A stretch of 64,000 bases of DNA. It comes from Juglans regia (Eukaryota > Streptophyta > Magnoliopsida > Fagales > Juglandaceae). Positions 23,492 through 37,069 of the stretch are shown one piece after another. The stretch's first letter is position 1; each line of letters begins with the position of its first letter. The position numbers and the translations under genes are program-made. The notes under the pieces are model-generated. The model made no database searches. It worked only from the letters and a program-made list of their open reading frames with translations, and was not told the origin of the DNA. Where the stretch lies: positions 500,781-564,780 of the forward strand of contig NC_049906.1 of the NCBI RefSeq assembly GCF_001411555.2, in the 5' to 3' direction.

Positions 23492-26400
23492 CTCCAGCTC
23501 GATCCCTACCTTCGAAAGCATGCAAATATCATCAACTTTCTCACGTAGTGAGATCATCTAAATCTAAAGTACTTGATCATGAAGATCAAAATTATAAGGT
23601 CAATGTTTAGAGTATTATATATAATATATATATGATATTATTTTTTGTCATATATATCTTGAATATTTCAATATCTCTGGCTGATCATGTTAATTTCCGA
23701 ATCATCGCTCTATATAATATATTAATGGTATACTTAGTTGCATGATATGCGTCGGCGTGTACGAGGTGGCGTAATGATCTTCAGATAGACGTACGTCTGA
23801 CGTCGTATATCATCTTCGATCAACTGAAAAAACGAAAGAGTGGAAAGTCGGGGACATGTCATATATGCACATGATCATGATATATTATCATATATGTAAA
23901 AACAATGAAACAAATATTTCAAGATAATCACAAAGTAATTCTTATTTTAGTAAAACTATATTACAAATCGATAATCACAATGTAGCTTTAGTTTTTTAGG
24001 CATACTAGCTAGCTAGCGCCTAGGCATGCACTTTACTCAAAATGGGCTGACATATGAACGCCAAAGTTCCTCCATCGTTTCATCACTATCCAATCTAAAT
24101 AAGATTTGAAGGAAAAGGATTATCATTAACTTTATGATGTAATTGATATGTATATATTGAGATATGTGGGAAATATCTTTACTATATTCCATCCACTAAA
24201 TTTTAAAAAAATAAACTTATAAACTGTTGTATTTTAATATAATATGTTAGATTATAAATTTTTTTTTATCATAAAGTAGATATGATATATCTCATCAAAC
24301 CATTCTAAATAATAAATTTATTTTTATAATTAAATTCTTTTATGGATCTAGTTAATAGTTCTCATAATTATATTCGTTTTGGGAGTTATGATATTGTAAC
24401 TTCTATATCTTCTTTATCTCACCTAAAATATATATAAAAAAAAACTCACCAATTAATGAATACATAAGATTTCAAAAAGCGACTTATATTAAAAGGGACA
24501 ATGAGCTATGCCATGATATATGGATAGATGAGTAGCTTTATAACCCATTATAAAACAAATATTATTGTAGATGAAGATGACAATGATGATGATTAGAGAG
24601 AGGAATGTGGATATATATCTATCTAGTAGAAGTGCACCAAACAATATTTTCAGCATTTAACAATATCGATATCATCAATCACAAATTTAAGTGTTTCAGA
24701 CCCTTATTATAATCAGAAATGATATTTGCAGTATTAGAATATGTAAATCTCGTACATTTTATTTGACGAATACAAATAAATATAAGATTTACATAAAAAA
24801 AAATTAATTAATTTTTTTAATAGTAAATCTACTCTTTTTTACGATGATCGAATGTAAAAAACTTAACATTGAATCTAACATTACTCTATTGTAATGACCT
24901 CATTCCTATTTGTAAAGTTAATTTTGAAGATCATGAGAGATGAGAACACATAGGAGATTGTTTAGTGGGATTAAAAAAAGAAATTGTTTCAAAGATAATA
25001 TAGATTAATCTGACGAGACAAAAAGGGGAGGATTGTACTAAAGTAGTTGTAGTACTACTGATGTGTGAAACATGTTTTAGTATTTGTTATCATTTAATTT
25101 AATGGTCGTCTGAGTCGACGATCATATGTATATATAATGTTATGCAGATTCATATAATATTGTTGGATTTTGATAGATTCTGACGTATGCAACCACTCTG
25201 TACATGTGGCAAATTAATAAGCTGAGGAGGATCGATCGAAACGTACCAAATCCACAAGATAATTCTAACTTTCTAATTTTAAATTAATGAAAAGAAAATC
25301 ATTACCCATGAAGATCAAGAAAAAGAGTCAGAGGCTAAATATTATGAAAAAATTTACACAACTTCTTATTATTCATACAATTTTTATATATCATATATTT
25401 TTTAATTTTTATTATTTTTTTATTTTATTAAATATTTAATATATGAATAATAAATAAAAAAGTTAAATTATTTTAAAAAGAATAAGCTCGAAAAAATTTT
25501 TGAAAAAAATATTAAAAATTAAAAAAATATAATGTATAGAAGTTGAGAAAGTTGTGTAGTATTGCTGACACTAGAAATATTTCTTATTTTCTTAATTATT
25601 TCGGCTTTTAACATATCAACGTTAGTGAAAAACACGTGTTATATATATACATATATAGTCCGCTTTTCATGATGAGTGCATGCTAGCTAGCTAGTGCGAG
25701 GATTTATAAGTTTTCTTTTTTTCTTCACTCTTTTTCTTTGGGAAGAAATAATTAATTAACTAATTAAATCATATCAATTAAGAATGAAAAAAATATATTT
25801 ATAATCGTGAATTGTATAATTGCTGTATAATTATTTTAAAAAATAAATAAAATATGAGACTCACATAAAAAAAATTAATTTTTAATAATAAATCTTACTA
25901 TTTTTCAAAACGATTACGTAACGTTTACACACTTTTCAGTTGTATTTAGAATTACTGTTTGATATACACAATCAAAGAGTCAACTCTAATCTAATCCCAC
26001 CTGAAATTAAATTTATTAATCGATTAATATGATTGTTTAGATAATTTGAATTCGTGTTGAGTCATCGCGGTCTCAATTCAGATCACTTCTTTTTATCACT
26101 CTTTCTAATTTATCTAATTAATTAATTACATAATTTCTAAAAAACAGAAAAAATATATGATCAGTTCTTGATGAGGTAGGTTAATTCTTACGTACCCATG
26201 GAGGCAGTATAATGGACTAGAGTTGACTTTGACTATTCTCATATAGTATCAAATGTCAAGATCATGGAGCTAATTCTATGATTTTGATCAAGAGTTTCGA
26301 TATTGTTGGTCTTAATATTAAAGGATCTTTGATTTAAATTTGCTTGCATTAATATTACAAATGTCAATTAAATTAGAACTATATACTCACGATTCCATCA

Positions 26401-28809
26401 ATGTTGATTAATGGATCGAATTTTATTTGAATTGAATTCTTCATCAATGTTAATGGTAATTGAAAATATTTTTGCTAATTCAATTCAACTTTTGGTAGCT
26501 GAAATTCTAATAACATAAAACTCCAGTTGACAAATTCAGAATTTCAACTGAAAATTAATGTATCATATATACGAACTATTTTATTCTTAAATCGGTACTG
26601 TATAGAATATATGGTCTCACATCACTTAAATGGTAACATTTGATTTGTAATATTTAAATTTTAAAATTTATCTTATAAATTAATTAAATTATGATATAAA
26701 ATGTGTTTTACAAACCAACTTGAAACTAAGATTTTTCATTTTTCTATATATATTATATAAAAAATCATCGTACTACATGTCCAATAATTACTATATATAG
26801 ATTGGATGGGATTCTAAAGATGACCCTGATTAGATTATTAGGTAACTATATCTTATATATTCTCTTATATATGATTTAAACATGATTGTGGTGAGATAGA
26901 TGCTTATTAATTAAGACTCCATTAATCACTTCATCATGTCATATATATATATATATATGTATGATCCTGATCATCATCATGTACGTCTTACGAAGAAAAT
27001 ATATATAACAAATAATTATTATAATTTTATTTCTAATTCATATATAAAGGGATTCGCAGCTGACATGCACCAATAATATACTAAAAACAGAAACAAAAGA
27101 GCTAGGAAAAGGGGGAGGAACGTACTACAGTCTACAGAACAGGCCATAAAACATGATAAATCATATGAGTACTACAACAACTGGTCTCTTCATGACAGCT
27201 AGCTAGCTTGAGGCCCGATCGAGGAGGAGCAGAATTTCGGCCGTATGACCAAACAAGAATATCGTACTACGTCTACTGTTTTGAAAGAAAGCAAAGAAAA
27301 TAAAAGTTCAAATAATCAGGGATAGATAGATGGATGGATAAGAATAAATATAAAAGAAATTATTGTTAAGAGTAATTATTTTATATATATGGTATGGTAT
27401 CATATAGATTATATATTTTTTAAATCTAAAAAAAAATATAAAAAATTAGAAACAGCCATATAATAAATATAAAATATATACTGTTACAGTAGCTTCATCA
27501 TAACATTATTCGGATGGATAATTCTTTGCAAAGTAGGGGTTGGCTCATGGCTGGGTGTAGAATCTGTACGTAGGAAGTAGCTAGGAACCACCCATGAGCC
27601 GTGTAAGAAACGCCAAAACCACATCCCAAAACCCTACAAAACCACTAACTCAGCCACCGTCTTCCATCAGCTAGGTCTTGGTTTTTGTCAACTTGCATGT
27701 GGGACCATTCGATCAGAAAAAACCAGGATCGTCCGTACGGAATCACTCATAATATTATCCACCTTCTTGATCATTCACGATAATATATCTATATATATAT
27801 ATATTGTCATGAGAATAGAAATTAAAGGCATATAGATATATTAATTATATAACGATGAATCATTATGTCGATTTGTAAGTACTTGTCAGTTTTGGTAAAT
27901 ATTGATGCCATGGATGTTATCTTTTGGTGGATTACTTTCGAACCGACTAATCCTTATATATAAAGTATTGATCTATTATTCCGATCGACGAGGGCGGGGC
28001 GGGGGGGAAAAAGGGTTTGCAAGCAAATATGAATAGATCGATGATGAACTTTGGCTTCTAAGTAAGTAGTGTTGCAGATGATGATGAGGTTGTTGTACCA
28101 AGCTGGGATGGGAAATGAGCTGCGTGCAAGCATATCCTTTTACAAGCTGGTGATTGAACAGAATGGATATCTAATCCTGTAAGATATGTGGAACCCAGAT
28201 ATATGGAAATGATCAACATCAACATCTAGATCTGTATAATCCCACAGGGTTTGAAAGGCAATACATGCATGCTCATGGACAATGAATGATTGGGTAAAAC
28301 AAACAATATGTAGGAATCCACTTGAGGGCCGGGGAGAAATGTCAATTTCGGTTGGAAATAATGGGATGATCATGATTTTCCATTGTTTTTTGTTGGCTTA
28401 TATATATACTATATATTATTATAATTTATAATTTCTTTCAAGGATACTAAGGTGAACCTAGCCAATAAGACAAAGGAAAAGTTGGGGAGCTAGGACAATC
28501 AAACCGAGCCAGGTAAGACGACCCATGGAGGGGAATTTCTTGTTGGATGAGCTTTGTCTTCAATGCTTTTAGCTATCCATCCATCCATCCATATCCCTTC
28601 GTCCCAGCTTTGTAATTAAACTTTAGCCCCACAACCCATCCTATTGGAGGTACCCTCCAACCTCTATCGACTCTGTCCTAATGTTTATCTGAATTTTAAT
28701 TGGCCCTATCTTGTAAAATCACCAACAAATAATAGAGCAGATTTTGATGAAGCAGCAGCATCAGATAAGATATCTATTTTAAGAGATAAAATCGAATGAA
28801 AGAAAGCGT

Positions 28810-28812
<3 letters not shown>

Positions 28813-28847
<35 letters not shown>
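28813..28847. repeat. (AG)17 microsatellite upstream of the TEMPRANILLO-like gene
   Basis: An uninterrupted AG run about 525 bases before the start codon. GA/CT arrays near plant promoters can act as GAGA-type binding sites; that role is not shown here. Confidence 0.9.
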
Positions 28848-28850
<3 letters not shown>

Positions 28851-29223
28851 GCCATGTTGGGGGGTCACCAAGAAGCAGCAAAGCTCGGGGGGGGATGAAC
28901 TCAAACTTAAACACGGTCCACGCTCCTGTGAAACCCATCAACTTGCTAAAGTGGGACCTACCTCACATACACAGCCCACAACCCATGCATACATACTATG
29001 ACCCTAAATTCCCACTCTGATCTCTTTCTCCTATACACACACACACTCTCTCTCTATCTCTCTCTCTCTCTCCCCCCATGATGAATCTTCCTAGTTCCTT
29101 ACCATTTCTCTTGGGTTGACCCACCACACCCACATCCCCATATCTCCAACACGCCCTAACTATTATAATGAATACAAACATCAATTTCTAAATATATTTT
29201 TACATTCACTTGCCAAAACTTCC

Positions 29224-29231
29224 TATATATA
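29224..29231 (+). promoter_or_regulatory. Probable TATA box of the TEMPRANILLO-like gene
   Basis: TATATATA in the context CCTATATATATTC, about 140 bases before the ATG at 29371. The stretch between is pyrimidine-rich leader-like sequence. This spacing is reasonable for a leader of about 110 bases. Confidence 0.5.
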
Positions 29232-29370
29232 TTCTACCTCAAACGACTCCCCCTTTCATACCCTCCTCTTTCTTATAATTTCTTTCTCTTCCATGGTCAA
29301 AATATAACATCTTCCCTACCTAGCTAGCTATCTCCTCCTCAGGCCAAAAGAGATCGGAAGAACAAAGAAA

Positions 29371-30483
29371 ATGGAAGGAAGTTGCATAGATGAAAGCACC
29401 ACAAGCACTGACACTATTTCCATTTCACCGGCAACCCTGTCGTCTTTTCCGGCTACCAAGTCACCTGAGAGCCTATGCCGGGTGGGAAGCGGCACAACCA
29501 GCACAATCTTAGATTCGGAAAACGGCATCGAGGCCGAGTCCCGAGGGAAGCTCCCATCTTCGAAATACAAAGGAGTTGTTCCCCAGCCCAACGGCCGCTG
29601 GGGTGCCCAGATTTACGAGAAGCACCAGCGAGTCTGGTTGGGCACTTTCAACGAAGAAGACGAGGCCGCCAAGGCCTATGACATAGCGGCGCAACGCTTC
29701 CGTGGCCGTGATGCCGTGACGAACTTCAAGCCATTGGCTGCTGCGTCTACGACTGAAGAGGAGGACATCGAGACCGCGTTCTTGAATTCTCATTCCAAAG
29801 CTGAGATTGTGGACATGCTCAGGAAGCACACTTACAATGATGAACTGGAGCAAAGCAAGCGCAACCACGGCTTGGATGGCAATGGCGGAAAGAGGTCTAA
29901 AGGAGAAGGATTTCTCGGTAATTCGTTCGGTTCCGGCCGGTTTTTCAAAGCGCGTGAGCAGCTTTTCGAGAAATCTGTTACTCCGAGCGATGTCGGCAAG
30001 TTGAACCGGCTCGTGATACCGAAGCAACATGCCGAAAAGCACTTTCCCTTACAAACCGGTAGCACTTCAAAAGGGGTGCTTCTGAATTTCGAGGATATTG
30101 GAGGCAAAGTGTGGAGGTTCAGGTACTCCTATTGGAATAGTAGCCAAAGCTACGTGCTGACAAAGGGCTGGAGCCGGTTTGTGAAGGAGAAGAATCTGAA
30201 GGCTGGCGACATTGTTTGTTTTCAACGCTCGACGGGGCCTGATAAGCAACTTCACATTGATTGGAAGGGGAGGACCGGGTCAGGTGTTGTTGGATTATCA
30301 AATCCGGTCTTCCCTGTTCAGCCTGTTCAGATGGTTAGGTTATTTGGTGTCAACATTCTGCAGGTACCTGGTGTTGGGGTTGTAGATCACAGTATTGGTG
30401 GCTGCAATGGAAAGAGAGTGAGAGAGATGGATCTCTTGGCATTAGAGTGTAGCAAGAAACAAAGGATGGTTGGAGCTTTGTAA
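29371..30483 (+). CDS. TEM1: AP2/ERF and B3 domain transcription factor, TEMPRANILLO/RAV type
   Basis: Intronless gene of 370 residues. It has one AP2 domain (about 65-120; [19 protein letters not shown], then [16 protein letters not shown]) and one B3 domain (about 196-300; [20 protein letters not shown], later [20 protein letters not shown]). The repressor motif RLFGV lies at 323-327, and the tail is basic and Cys-containing (KKQR). The N-terminus ([33 protein letters not shown]) and the C-terminal SKKQ follow Arabidopsis TEM1/EDF1 more closely than RAV1. TEM proteins bind a CAACA and CACCTG bipartite site and repress flowering genes such as FT and gibberellin synthesis genes (family knowledge). 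The start is the first ATG after the leader, and the lack of introns is typical. A CT array follows the stop at about 30500-30525. A RAV1 or RAV2 paralogue assignment is the alternative. Confidence 0.95.
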   Translation: MEGSCIDESTTSTDTISISPATLSSFPATKSPESLCRVGSGTTSTILDSENGIEAESRGKLPSSKYKGVVPQPNGRWGAQIYEKHQRVWLGTFNEEDEAAKAYDIAAQRFRGRDAVTNFKPLAAASTTEEEDIETAFLNSHSKAEIVDMLRKHTYNDELEQSKRNHGLDGNGGKRSKGEGFLGNSFGSGRFFKAREQLFEKSVTPSDVGKLNRLVIPKQHAEKHFPLQTGSTSKGVLLNFEDIGGKVWRFRYSYWNSSQSYVLTKGWSRFVKEKNLKAGDIVCFQRSTGPDKQLHIDWKGRTGSGVVGLSNPVFPVQPVQMVRLFGVNILQVPGVGVVDHSIGGCNGKRVREMDLLALECSKKQRMVGAL

Positions 30484-30494
30484 CACTCTCTTCT

Positions 30495-30530
<36 letters not shown>

Positions 30531-32220
30531 TTTTTTCTTTTTGACTTTTGGCATTTTGTGAATGGTGTAAGCTGGAAGGAGGGAGAGGGGTGTTGTGTAG
30601 TTGCAAGTTGCAAAAGGTGAATTGTACATTACAAAACAAAAGGCTGAAGAAAGCTGAATTTAGATGCAACCAAATTTTATAAACCACATAAAAAAGAAAA
30701 AAGAAAAAAGAAAAAAGAGTATTAACTGTCAATTTGTTTGCATCCATTGTTTTTTAAACCGTTTTATTTATTTTATTTATATTCCCTGATGTTAATCCTC
30801 GATCAGCAGCTTTTGTAGCGTTGGTGCTTTCCCAAACTCTCTAGTATGTCGACAAACGCTACTTCGTGAGAGGAAAGAGTGGCGTACATCATAGGCCGCG
30901 TGGAAGGAACCTTTAGCCTCTAAAAAGAAAAAAAAAAAAAGAAGAATAAAAGTTAAAAAAGAAGTGGGTGGAAGTAGTAGTAGTAGTACTGATCATTTGG
31001 CTAACAACAAAGAGCCACTTCGGCTGGGTTTCATGACATGTTCATGATTCACTTTTTGGTACCTTAAACTTATATATATATATATATATAATATATATCC
31101 TTTGGGATGAAAAAGGTACAGCGTATTCAATTAGGTAGAGGAGAGAGTAGTGTTGGCAACAGAATAATCAATAATGCTGCAGAGATCTATAAATAATTTT
31201 GAGATTGATCTTGTTGGCTCCTAATTAGCCAACAGGCCGCAAACATATATACTGAAATCACGTACAGATATTATTAATGTTTGTACAAAATTTATCGCTT
31301 ATATTAATAAATTCAATCCCAAATAGCATATTTTAATTTAAACCATTAACTTAATTTTTAATTATTTTTTATATATACTCTTAAGAATTCTAAAAGTCTG
31401 ATGAAAAAAATATATGATGCACCATAAATTAATTAATTAATTAATACAGACATGACGCACAAAATAAGGTGATCTAATTGGATATATATTCCAAGTTGAA
31501 TTTTCCTGTTCTTCGTCATTTGTCGGCCTCAAGTTGACATTTTATTTAAATAAAAACAGTACATCCAGAAGAACGGAATATTTTCTTCCAATATTTATGT
31601 TCTTAATCTCATAAGTACTTATATATATATATATATATATATAAGTCAATATTGAATTTTGATCTATATAATTTTTATTGTTGCATTAATTGAACATATA
31701 GAAAATAAATAATAAATAGATATTTCTGGTGATATTAATACTAAAAAAATGTCAACAATTAATAATAGAGTCAAATTAAGAATTATTAACAAATATCCCT
31801 CAATGGAAATATGACGTTGTCACTAAATCAGTACTCCTAAAATTACATGTAAATGAAATGGTTGACTTTTTTCTTTCACTATAAATTAAATAATATTGGC
31901 CAGACGAGTCGATTGTTCATGATCAAGGAAGAAGATTACCAGGATTAATTAGTTATAGGTTTAGCATCCATTTTACATACGAATATATTTCATGCTGCAT
32001 ACATATAAATTCTTGGTAATTAGATACCACGGCCACTAGTTTCCTCATGCATATATATGTGATGTTTCCACAGATTAATTAATTGATTCTGCAGCTTCCC
32101 TTAATTTATTGAGTTATGCTACATACAGTCACTTTTGCATAATTTTTATGCACTCTATTGATGTGATTGACCAAATCAGTTATTCAAACAATTCTAGTTT
32201 GGGCCATTACACAAACCAGA
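30484..32220. other. 3' flank and intergenic DNA
   Basis: AT-rich sequence after the TEMPRANILLO-like gene, with a CT array (about 30500-30525), A-rich runs, TA arrays at about 31073-31098 and 31621-31643, and no coding signal. A poly-A signal could lie among the A-rich words near 30660-30720, but I cannot single one out. Confidence 0.55.
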
Positions 32221-32921
32221 TGTTGACGAAAATTGTGCGGATACAATAACCTGAAAAAATAAGTGCAACTTTGAGACGTATAGAACATTATATTTGAGGT
32301 GATAATTTACAAGCAATTCACCTCCAGGATACAACAAAGTCACCAACTCTAGATAGTAATTCTAAAATTTCTCATTCAGAGTTCCTCTACAAAATTGTGT
32401 AAGTGATTGATAATATGAGAGAATGGAATGTTCAAATTTGTGGGTCTCATCCTCTATTTATAGATAATGAAGTGTCACTATGTGAAATATCACAATTTTT
32501 AACTTGTGACTTTCAAATGATAGTTACTAGTTTAAAGTTGATAATATTCCACTTAAAGACCAAGGTATATGCCTGATCAAGTGGTTGGACGCCTACCTTC
32601 CTCAAGGGAGGTCATTGGTTTAAAATACACATATTCAGGCCAAGAATTGCACCGATTCAGCCTAGTCCAAGCATCATGTCTATTCGGATCCGAGCCTTGG
32701 GCTTGGCCCACGTTCGCCCCTTGGGCAATCCCATGCCATGTTAAAATAAATCATCAAGTATAGCAATGGAGTTTTGAACTCATTCATTTTCCTTTGAAAC
32801 AACATACCCTTACCATTGAACCAATGCATTAATTTGTTGTAGTGGTTTACGAAAATAAATAATAACTAACATTCAATAAATTCACATATTTAATATCACA
32901 ATCTACAATATAAATATAACA
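32221..32921 (-). repeat. 3' LTR of the Copia element
   Basis: The right border at 32921 is set by the adjoining polypurine tract. The sequence begins TGTTATATTT on the minus strand and, if it ends at 32221, closes with AACA, giving matching TGTT..AACA ends. A TATA box (CTATAAATAGAGG on minus, about 32452-32464) lies inside, as expected in U3. The left border is less sure than the right one. Confidence 0.6.
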
Positions 32922-33486
32922 ATCCCCCACTTAAATTGCGATATTAATTTTTTTTTCAATCGAATATTGATATCCTCATGCATACAAAAAGATATCTTTT
33001 GACTTAAACCTTCAATTAGTGTAAGTATTTCAAATTCTGAACAAAGTCAATGGTGGCCTAGGCTTAAACCAAGACTTTATACGTTAAGAATGGAAATACA
33101 ACACATGATTCTATCCAATTTTAGCAAGATAACTCACCAATTAGTTTGGACTAATTCATGTACTCCATCTTGGCATTCGTGAACATTTACAAAAATAAAC
33201 CTTAAGCTTTTGTTAGAAGTTGTCTCCACCTCTTTTGTTCACATAGGTAAAGTTCTTTTTGTTTCTCTGTTACTTTAAACACTTTTACAACTATTGAATT
33301 TTATTAAGAGCATAATACTCATTCTTCATTTAGCGAAACAGTTAGCACTGATCATCCTCGAAGGGTTTTTCATATTAAATGAAATTTCAGTATTATCCTA
33401 GCCACACAATTGTAACTTATTATTACCCATTAAACCTTAGACTATTTATTAACAGTGTAAGGATGGGTTCCTATTACAAGAGACTT

Positions 33487-35930
33487 TTAAATGAATGGTT
33501 TCAAACCCATTCCACTAAATGTATTGCTCACTAAATCTCTCAAGAGTCCATTTGTGAAATGATTCACCAAGTTTTTACTTGATTGCACATATACAATAAT
33601 GATAATACTATCACTTATTAATTGTTTGACATATTCATGTCTCAAGCTAATATGTCTATATTTTTCATTATAGATTTTACTATAAGCCCTATACATAGTA
33701 GCTTCACTATCACAGTGCAAAGAAATGGCTGACACCAGTTGTGATCACAGCTTTATGTCAAATAACAAATTTCTCAATCATTATGCTTCTTTGTTACTAA
33801 GGGTGAAAGCCCAACTAGACGTAGCATTGTTATCACTTGAACTAGTAATACAACTAGCATCACAATATCCTTATAGTACAGCAGGAAAATTGATATAATA
33901 CAGTCCTAACGAATTAGTTCTTTTAAGGTATCCAAGGACTTTACCAATTGTTTTCCAATACTCCGTACTAGGATTACTCGTATATCTAGAAAATTTATCT
34001 AGCCTAGTGTAATGCATTGTATACATTAAACTACCAATTGTACTAACATATTCTAACTGAGCAACTGCTCTACTAGCATTCTCAGTTAATTTAAATGAAA
34101 AGTCATATGAGGTGTTTGCTTCTTTAATTCTTAAATGTTGAAATTTAAGAAGCATTTTCTCAACTTAATGAAATTGACATAAAGTATAACCTCTTGTTTC
34201 TTTACTTTGACACCCAAAATAGTGTCAACTTCATTAAGATCTTTCATTTTGGACTTTGAAAATAAATACTTCTTAGTTTAAGATATTCATTCTATATTTG
34301 TTCCAAATATAAGCAAGTCATCCAGATAAAAACATATTATTACACCATAACAATAAGTAAATTTAGAATAAATACATTTATCAGCATTATTATTTCTAAA
34401 TCCATGATATAAAATTACTGAATCAAATTCCTCATGCCATTGTTTTGGTGCTTGCTTTAATCCATACAATGACTTAATTAATTTGCAAACTTTCTTTTCT
34501 TGTCCATGTAGAACAAATCCTTCTGAGTTTTCCAATTACACTTCTTTATCCAGTTCACCATTTAAGAAAGCAGTTTTAACATCCATTTGGCGTACAAATA
34601 AGTTATATATTGAAGTCAGTGCCATAAACATTCTAATGGATGTAAATCTAGCCATTGGGGCATACGTATCAAAATAGTCTATGCCATCATTTTGTTTAAA
34701 AACTTTGGCTACTAATCTGGCCTTAAAAGTTTGAAGAGACCCATTTGTATTGTAGTTTCTCCTAAATACCTATTTACAACCAATAGGTTTTGATCCAGGA
34801 GGCAAGTCAACTAAAACTCAAGTATTGTTTGACAATATTGAGTCAATTTCATCATTGATCACCTCTTTCCAAAATGCAACATCTCTAGAAGTCATACATT
34901 CTTTAAATGTTTTTGGATCCTCTTTTATATTTAATAGAATGTGTATCTTATTTAAAATATCATCTCTATTTCTTTCTAAAAGGAAAACAATATCCTGAGA
35001 TAACACAAAATCTGGATCCAACATTTTCTCTATTTTGACTCTTTGACTTCTCCTCGGTTTAGTCAATGTATCAGGAATGATACAATTCCTTTTCTGACTC
35101 AAGTTAGTTTCTGGTGTTTGAGCCACTGTTTTAAATACCGTACCAGCTGGTACAAAATATGTATTTGGTATGGCATATACCGGTCGTACCGGCCTATATT
35201 TTAGCATGTACCAGCCTGTATTTCGGCCCGTACCGGCCGATATTTCGGCCTTTAATTTTTAAATAATTTTTTATTTTTTCAAACTACAAGTTCATTTTTT
35301 TACCCCCAATTCAGATTAGGCTATATATAATTTATATATATGTATTTATATATAATTTATTCATATATAGACTATTATTTTGGAATATAATTTTTATATA
35401 TTTATATATATAATTTATTCATATATTGATTATTCCGAAATGGCACACGAAATGATACTGGTACCGAAATATTTCATTCCAGTACTTTGACCGGTACGGC
35501 GTCCGGTACGGTATTCAGAACTTTGGTTTGAGTAGGATCTGATACTGCTTTAGAGTCATTATAGAATTTATCTTCAATAAACTTTACATCCTTTGATTCT
35601 ACTATAACGTTAGAATCTAAATCCAAAAGTCTATATGCTTTTAAATTCTCAGCATATCCTACAAAAATAATTTTAATTGCTCTTGGATCTAATTTTGTTC
35701 TTTTTGAATTCGAAACTCTATAAAAGGCTAAACAACCCCATACCTTCAGGTATTCCAGATTTGATTTCCTGTCTTTCCACAATTCATATGGTGAAACTTT
35801 GAATTTCATATAATGTATTATATTATATAAATAACATGCCGTGAACAATGCTTCTCCTCACAAATTAAAAGAAAATTTTGCATTCAAAATTGTAACATTT
35901 AACATTGTAATGACTCGACTCAATATTTCT
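33487..35930 (-). pseudogene. Copia polyprotein remnant (integrase, RT, RNase H)
   Basis: Blocks on the minus strand are as follows. Integrase end, about 35930-35534, contains ALFTACYLYN and YELWKDRKSNLEYLKVWGC. A linker follows at 35123-34818 (RRSQRVKIEKML; WKEVINDEIDSI). The reverse transcriptase at about 34790-34287 has TAFLNG, LIKSLYGLKQAPKQWHEEF and the catalytic YLDD in FYLDDLLIFG. A connection region spans 34155-33871. RNase H-like tail, 33735-33487, has LHCDSEAT and RHEYVKQLI. A TGA at 35858-35860 replaces the Trp normally present before GEALFTA, and further stops separate the blocks. The gene cannot make a full polyprotein. Confidence 0.85.
35124..35525. mobile_element. hAT-type MITE, copy 1, inside the Copia element
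   Basis: A 402-base insert in the Copia polyprotein. Termini are CACTGTTTTAAATACCGTACC and, complemented, CAAAGTTCTGAATACCGTACC (each cited in part). The 8-base flanks GTTTGAGC (35116-35123) and GTTTGAGT (35526-35533) match at 7 of 8, the hAT target size. The interior repeats accggtacgg-like words near both ends and is AT-rich in the middle. Removing it brings the Copia coding blocks next to each other. A second copy lies at 37441-37797. Confidence 0.85.
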
Positions 35931-36548
35931 ATGGATAATCCCTATAATATGTATAACGGGCCATTTTAAATAAACTAACTATATATTATTCATTGAGATT
36001 TGTAGCATGCCTATCCTAAATTAGGCCATAATTTGTGTTTTTAATAAAATTTATTGATTTATTTTAAATAATATTCTAAACTTTCTAATATTTATTTGAT
36101 CAGATTCAATTTATTATTATTATTAATCGTAAATAGGCCTGTGCATAATGGGCTTTGGGCCCGACCTGTTCGACTAACTGATCTGCCCAACCCGAACAAA
36201 AAGGGGTTCATTGGGTCAACATATACATGTGGGTTGTGTTTAGTAAAAAAGGGGCAAAAATCACGAAACCGATTCTCTTCTCCCCCATTGCCTACAGAAA
36301 CCCTAGCCAGTGGCATTCTCCATCACCGTTCTCTGTTGCTGTCTCCATCGCCGTTCTCTGTCGTCGTTCGCCATCATCGTCGAGCATCAATATGCAGAGC
36401 CATGAACGAAGCGGAAACTTTCCAAACGACTCAGACGCGTCAAGAACCAGCGAGATAACCTCTCAAACGCAACAAAAGAAATTCTCCGCCTCAATCCAAC
36501 TTATTATAAATCTTAGATCCAAGCAAGAAAATCAAAGGCTGCCCCATC

Positions 36549-36556
36549 TATATAAG
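36549..36556 (+). promoter_or_regulatory. Possible TATA box for the captured small gene
   Basis: CTATATAAGG context at 36548-36557, followed by a C-rich leader and about 240 bases further by the ATG at 36793. The arrangement suggests that a promoter was captured with the gene. Confidence 0.4.
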
Positions 36557-36792
36557 GCTGCCCCTCCACTCCCCCCTATATTATCATCCTCAGCTTTTCC
36601 ACGAACTTCCCAAACACTTTTCCACACAAAAAATTTCACATTTTCCTCTTTGAGATATCTGGGATAGTTTTTTTTTCTTATTTGATTCTTAAAATTTCAA
36701 ACTGGTTGTGATCTCTGAGTTCGAAACTGTGATTCGTGAACTGAAAAGTCACAATTTTTGTCTCTTTTTTGTGGTTCCTCGGGTTATCGGAT

Positions 36793-37011
36793 ATGGAGGT
36801 TTTGGTGATCTGTAGCTCTCAGAAAAAGATTAGGAAAACCGAGTTGGGCAGGCAGCAAGCTCCTAGATCATGCCCTCATTGTGCAAGTAAAGTACAGACC
36901 TTGGATGTCGAGAGACAGTGGAAGTTCTATTTCCTCCCCATATGTTTCAAGGTTAAGAGGAAATATCTTTGTACTCTGTTCCAGGCGCTTGGAACTTTGA
37001 TTACTAGCTAG
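36793..37011 (+). CDS. Small zinc-ribbon-like protein, probably a decayed captured copy
   Basis: A frame of 72 residues starting MEVLVICSSQKKIRKTELG, followed by QQAPRSCPHCASKVQTLDVE and WKFYFLPICFKVKRKYLCTL. It resembles a conserved family of very short plant proteins of unknown function that carry two Cys pairs (CPxC ... CTLC), recalled from memory without a name. Here the first pair (CPHC) is kept, but the second reads CTLF, so a metal-binding Cys appears lost and the C-terminus differs. The start is the first ATG in this frame with the conserved beginning. It lies inside the hAT-like element, downstream of a TATA box, so it is likely a transduplicated copy and may not be functional. Confidence 0.5.
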   Translation: MEVLVICSSQKKIRKTELGRQQAPRSCPHCASKVQTLDVERQWKFYFLPICFKVKRKYLCTLFQALGTLITS

Positions 37012-37069
37012 TTCCAAAATCTAAAGCTAGAAGAAAAGCTAATTTTGCTACTAATGATGAGTCTGTCGA

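Larger units (their letters stand above)
17487..29370. other. Long AT-rich intergenic region
   Basis: About 12 kb with no reading frame I can support. It contains many TA, GA and CA microsatellites, one MITE with an internal duplication (21835-22427) and a lone CACTA-like terminus (22998). The first few hundred bases after 17486 are the 3' flank of the receptor-like protein gene. The last 500-600 bases, with a GA array and a TATA box, belong to the promoter of the TEMPRANILLO-like gene. Short frames such as the one at 20810-20995 arise purely from the dinucleotide repeats. Confidence 0.65.
32221..35930 (-). mobile_element. 5'-truncated Copia LTR retrotransposon
   Basis: On the minus strand the order is integrase C-terminal part, reverse transcriptase, RNase H, polypurine tract and 3' LTR, the Copia order. 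The polypurine tract reads AAGTGGGGGA on the minus strand (about 32922-32931) and abuts the LTR. No 5' LTR, gag or protease is found, so the element breaks off near 35930. A hAT-type MITE (35124-35525) is inserted between integrase and reverse transcriptase. Several stops break the frame. A related LTR lies at about 50060-50457. Confidence 0.85.

Noticed and set aside
29509..30042. Minus-strand frame of 177 residues inside the TEMPRANILLO-like gene
   Set aside because: It is the antisense shadow of a conserved AP2/B3 coding frame.
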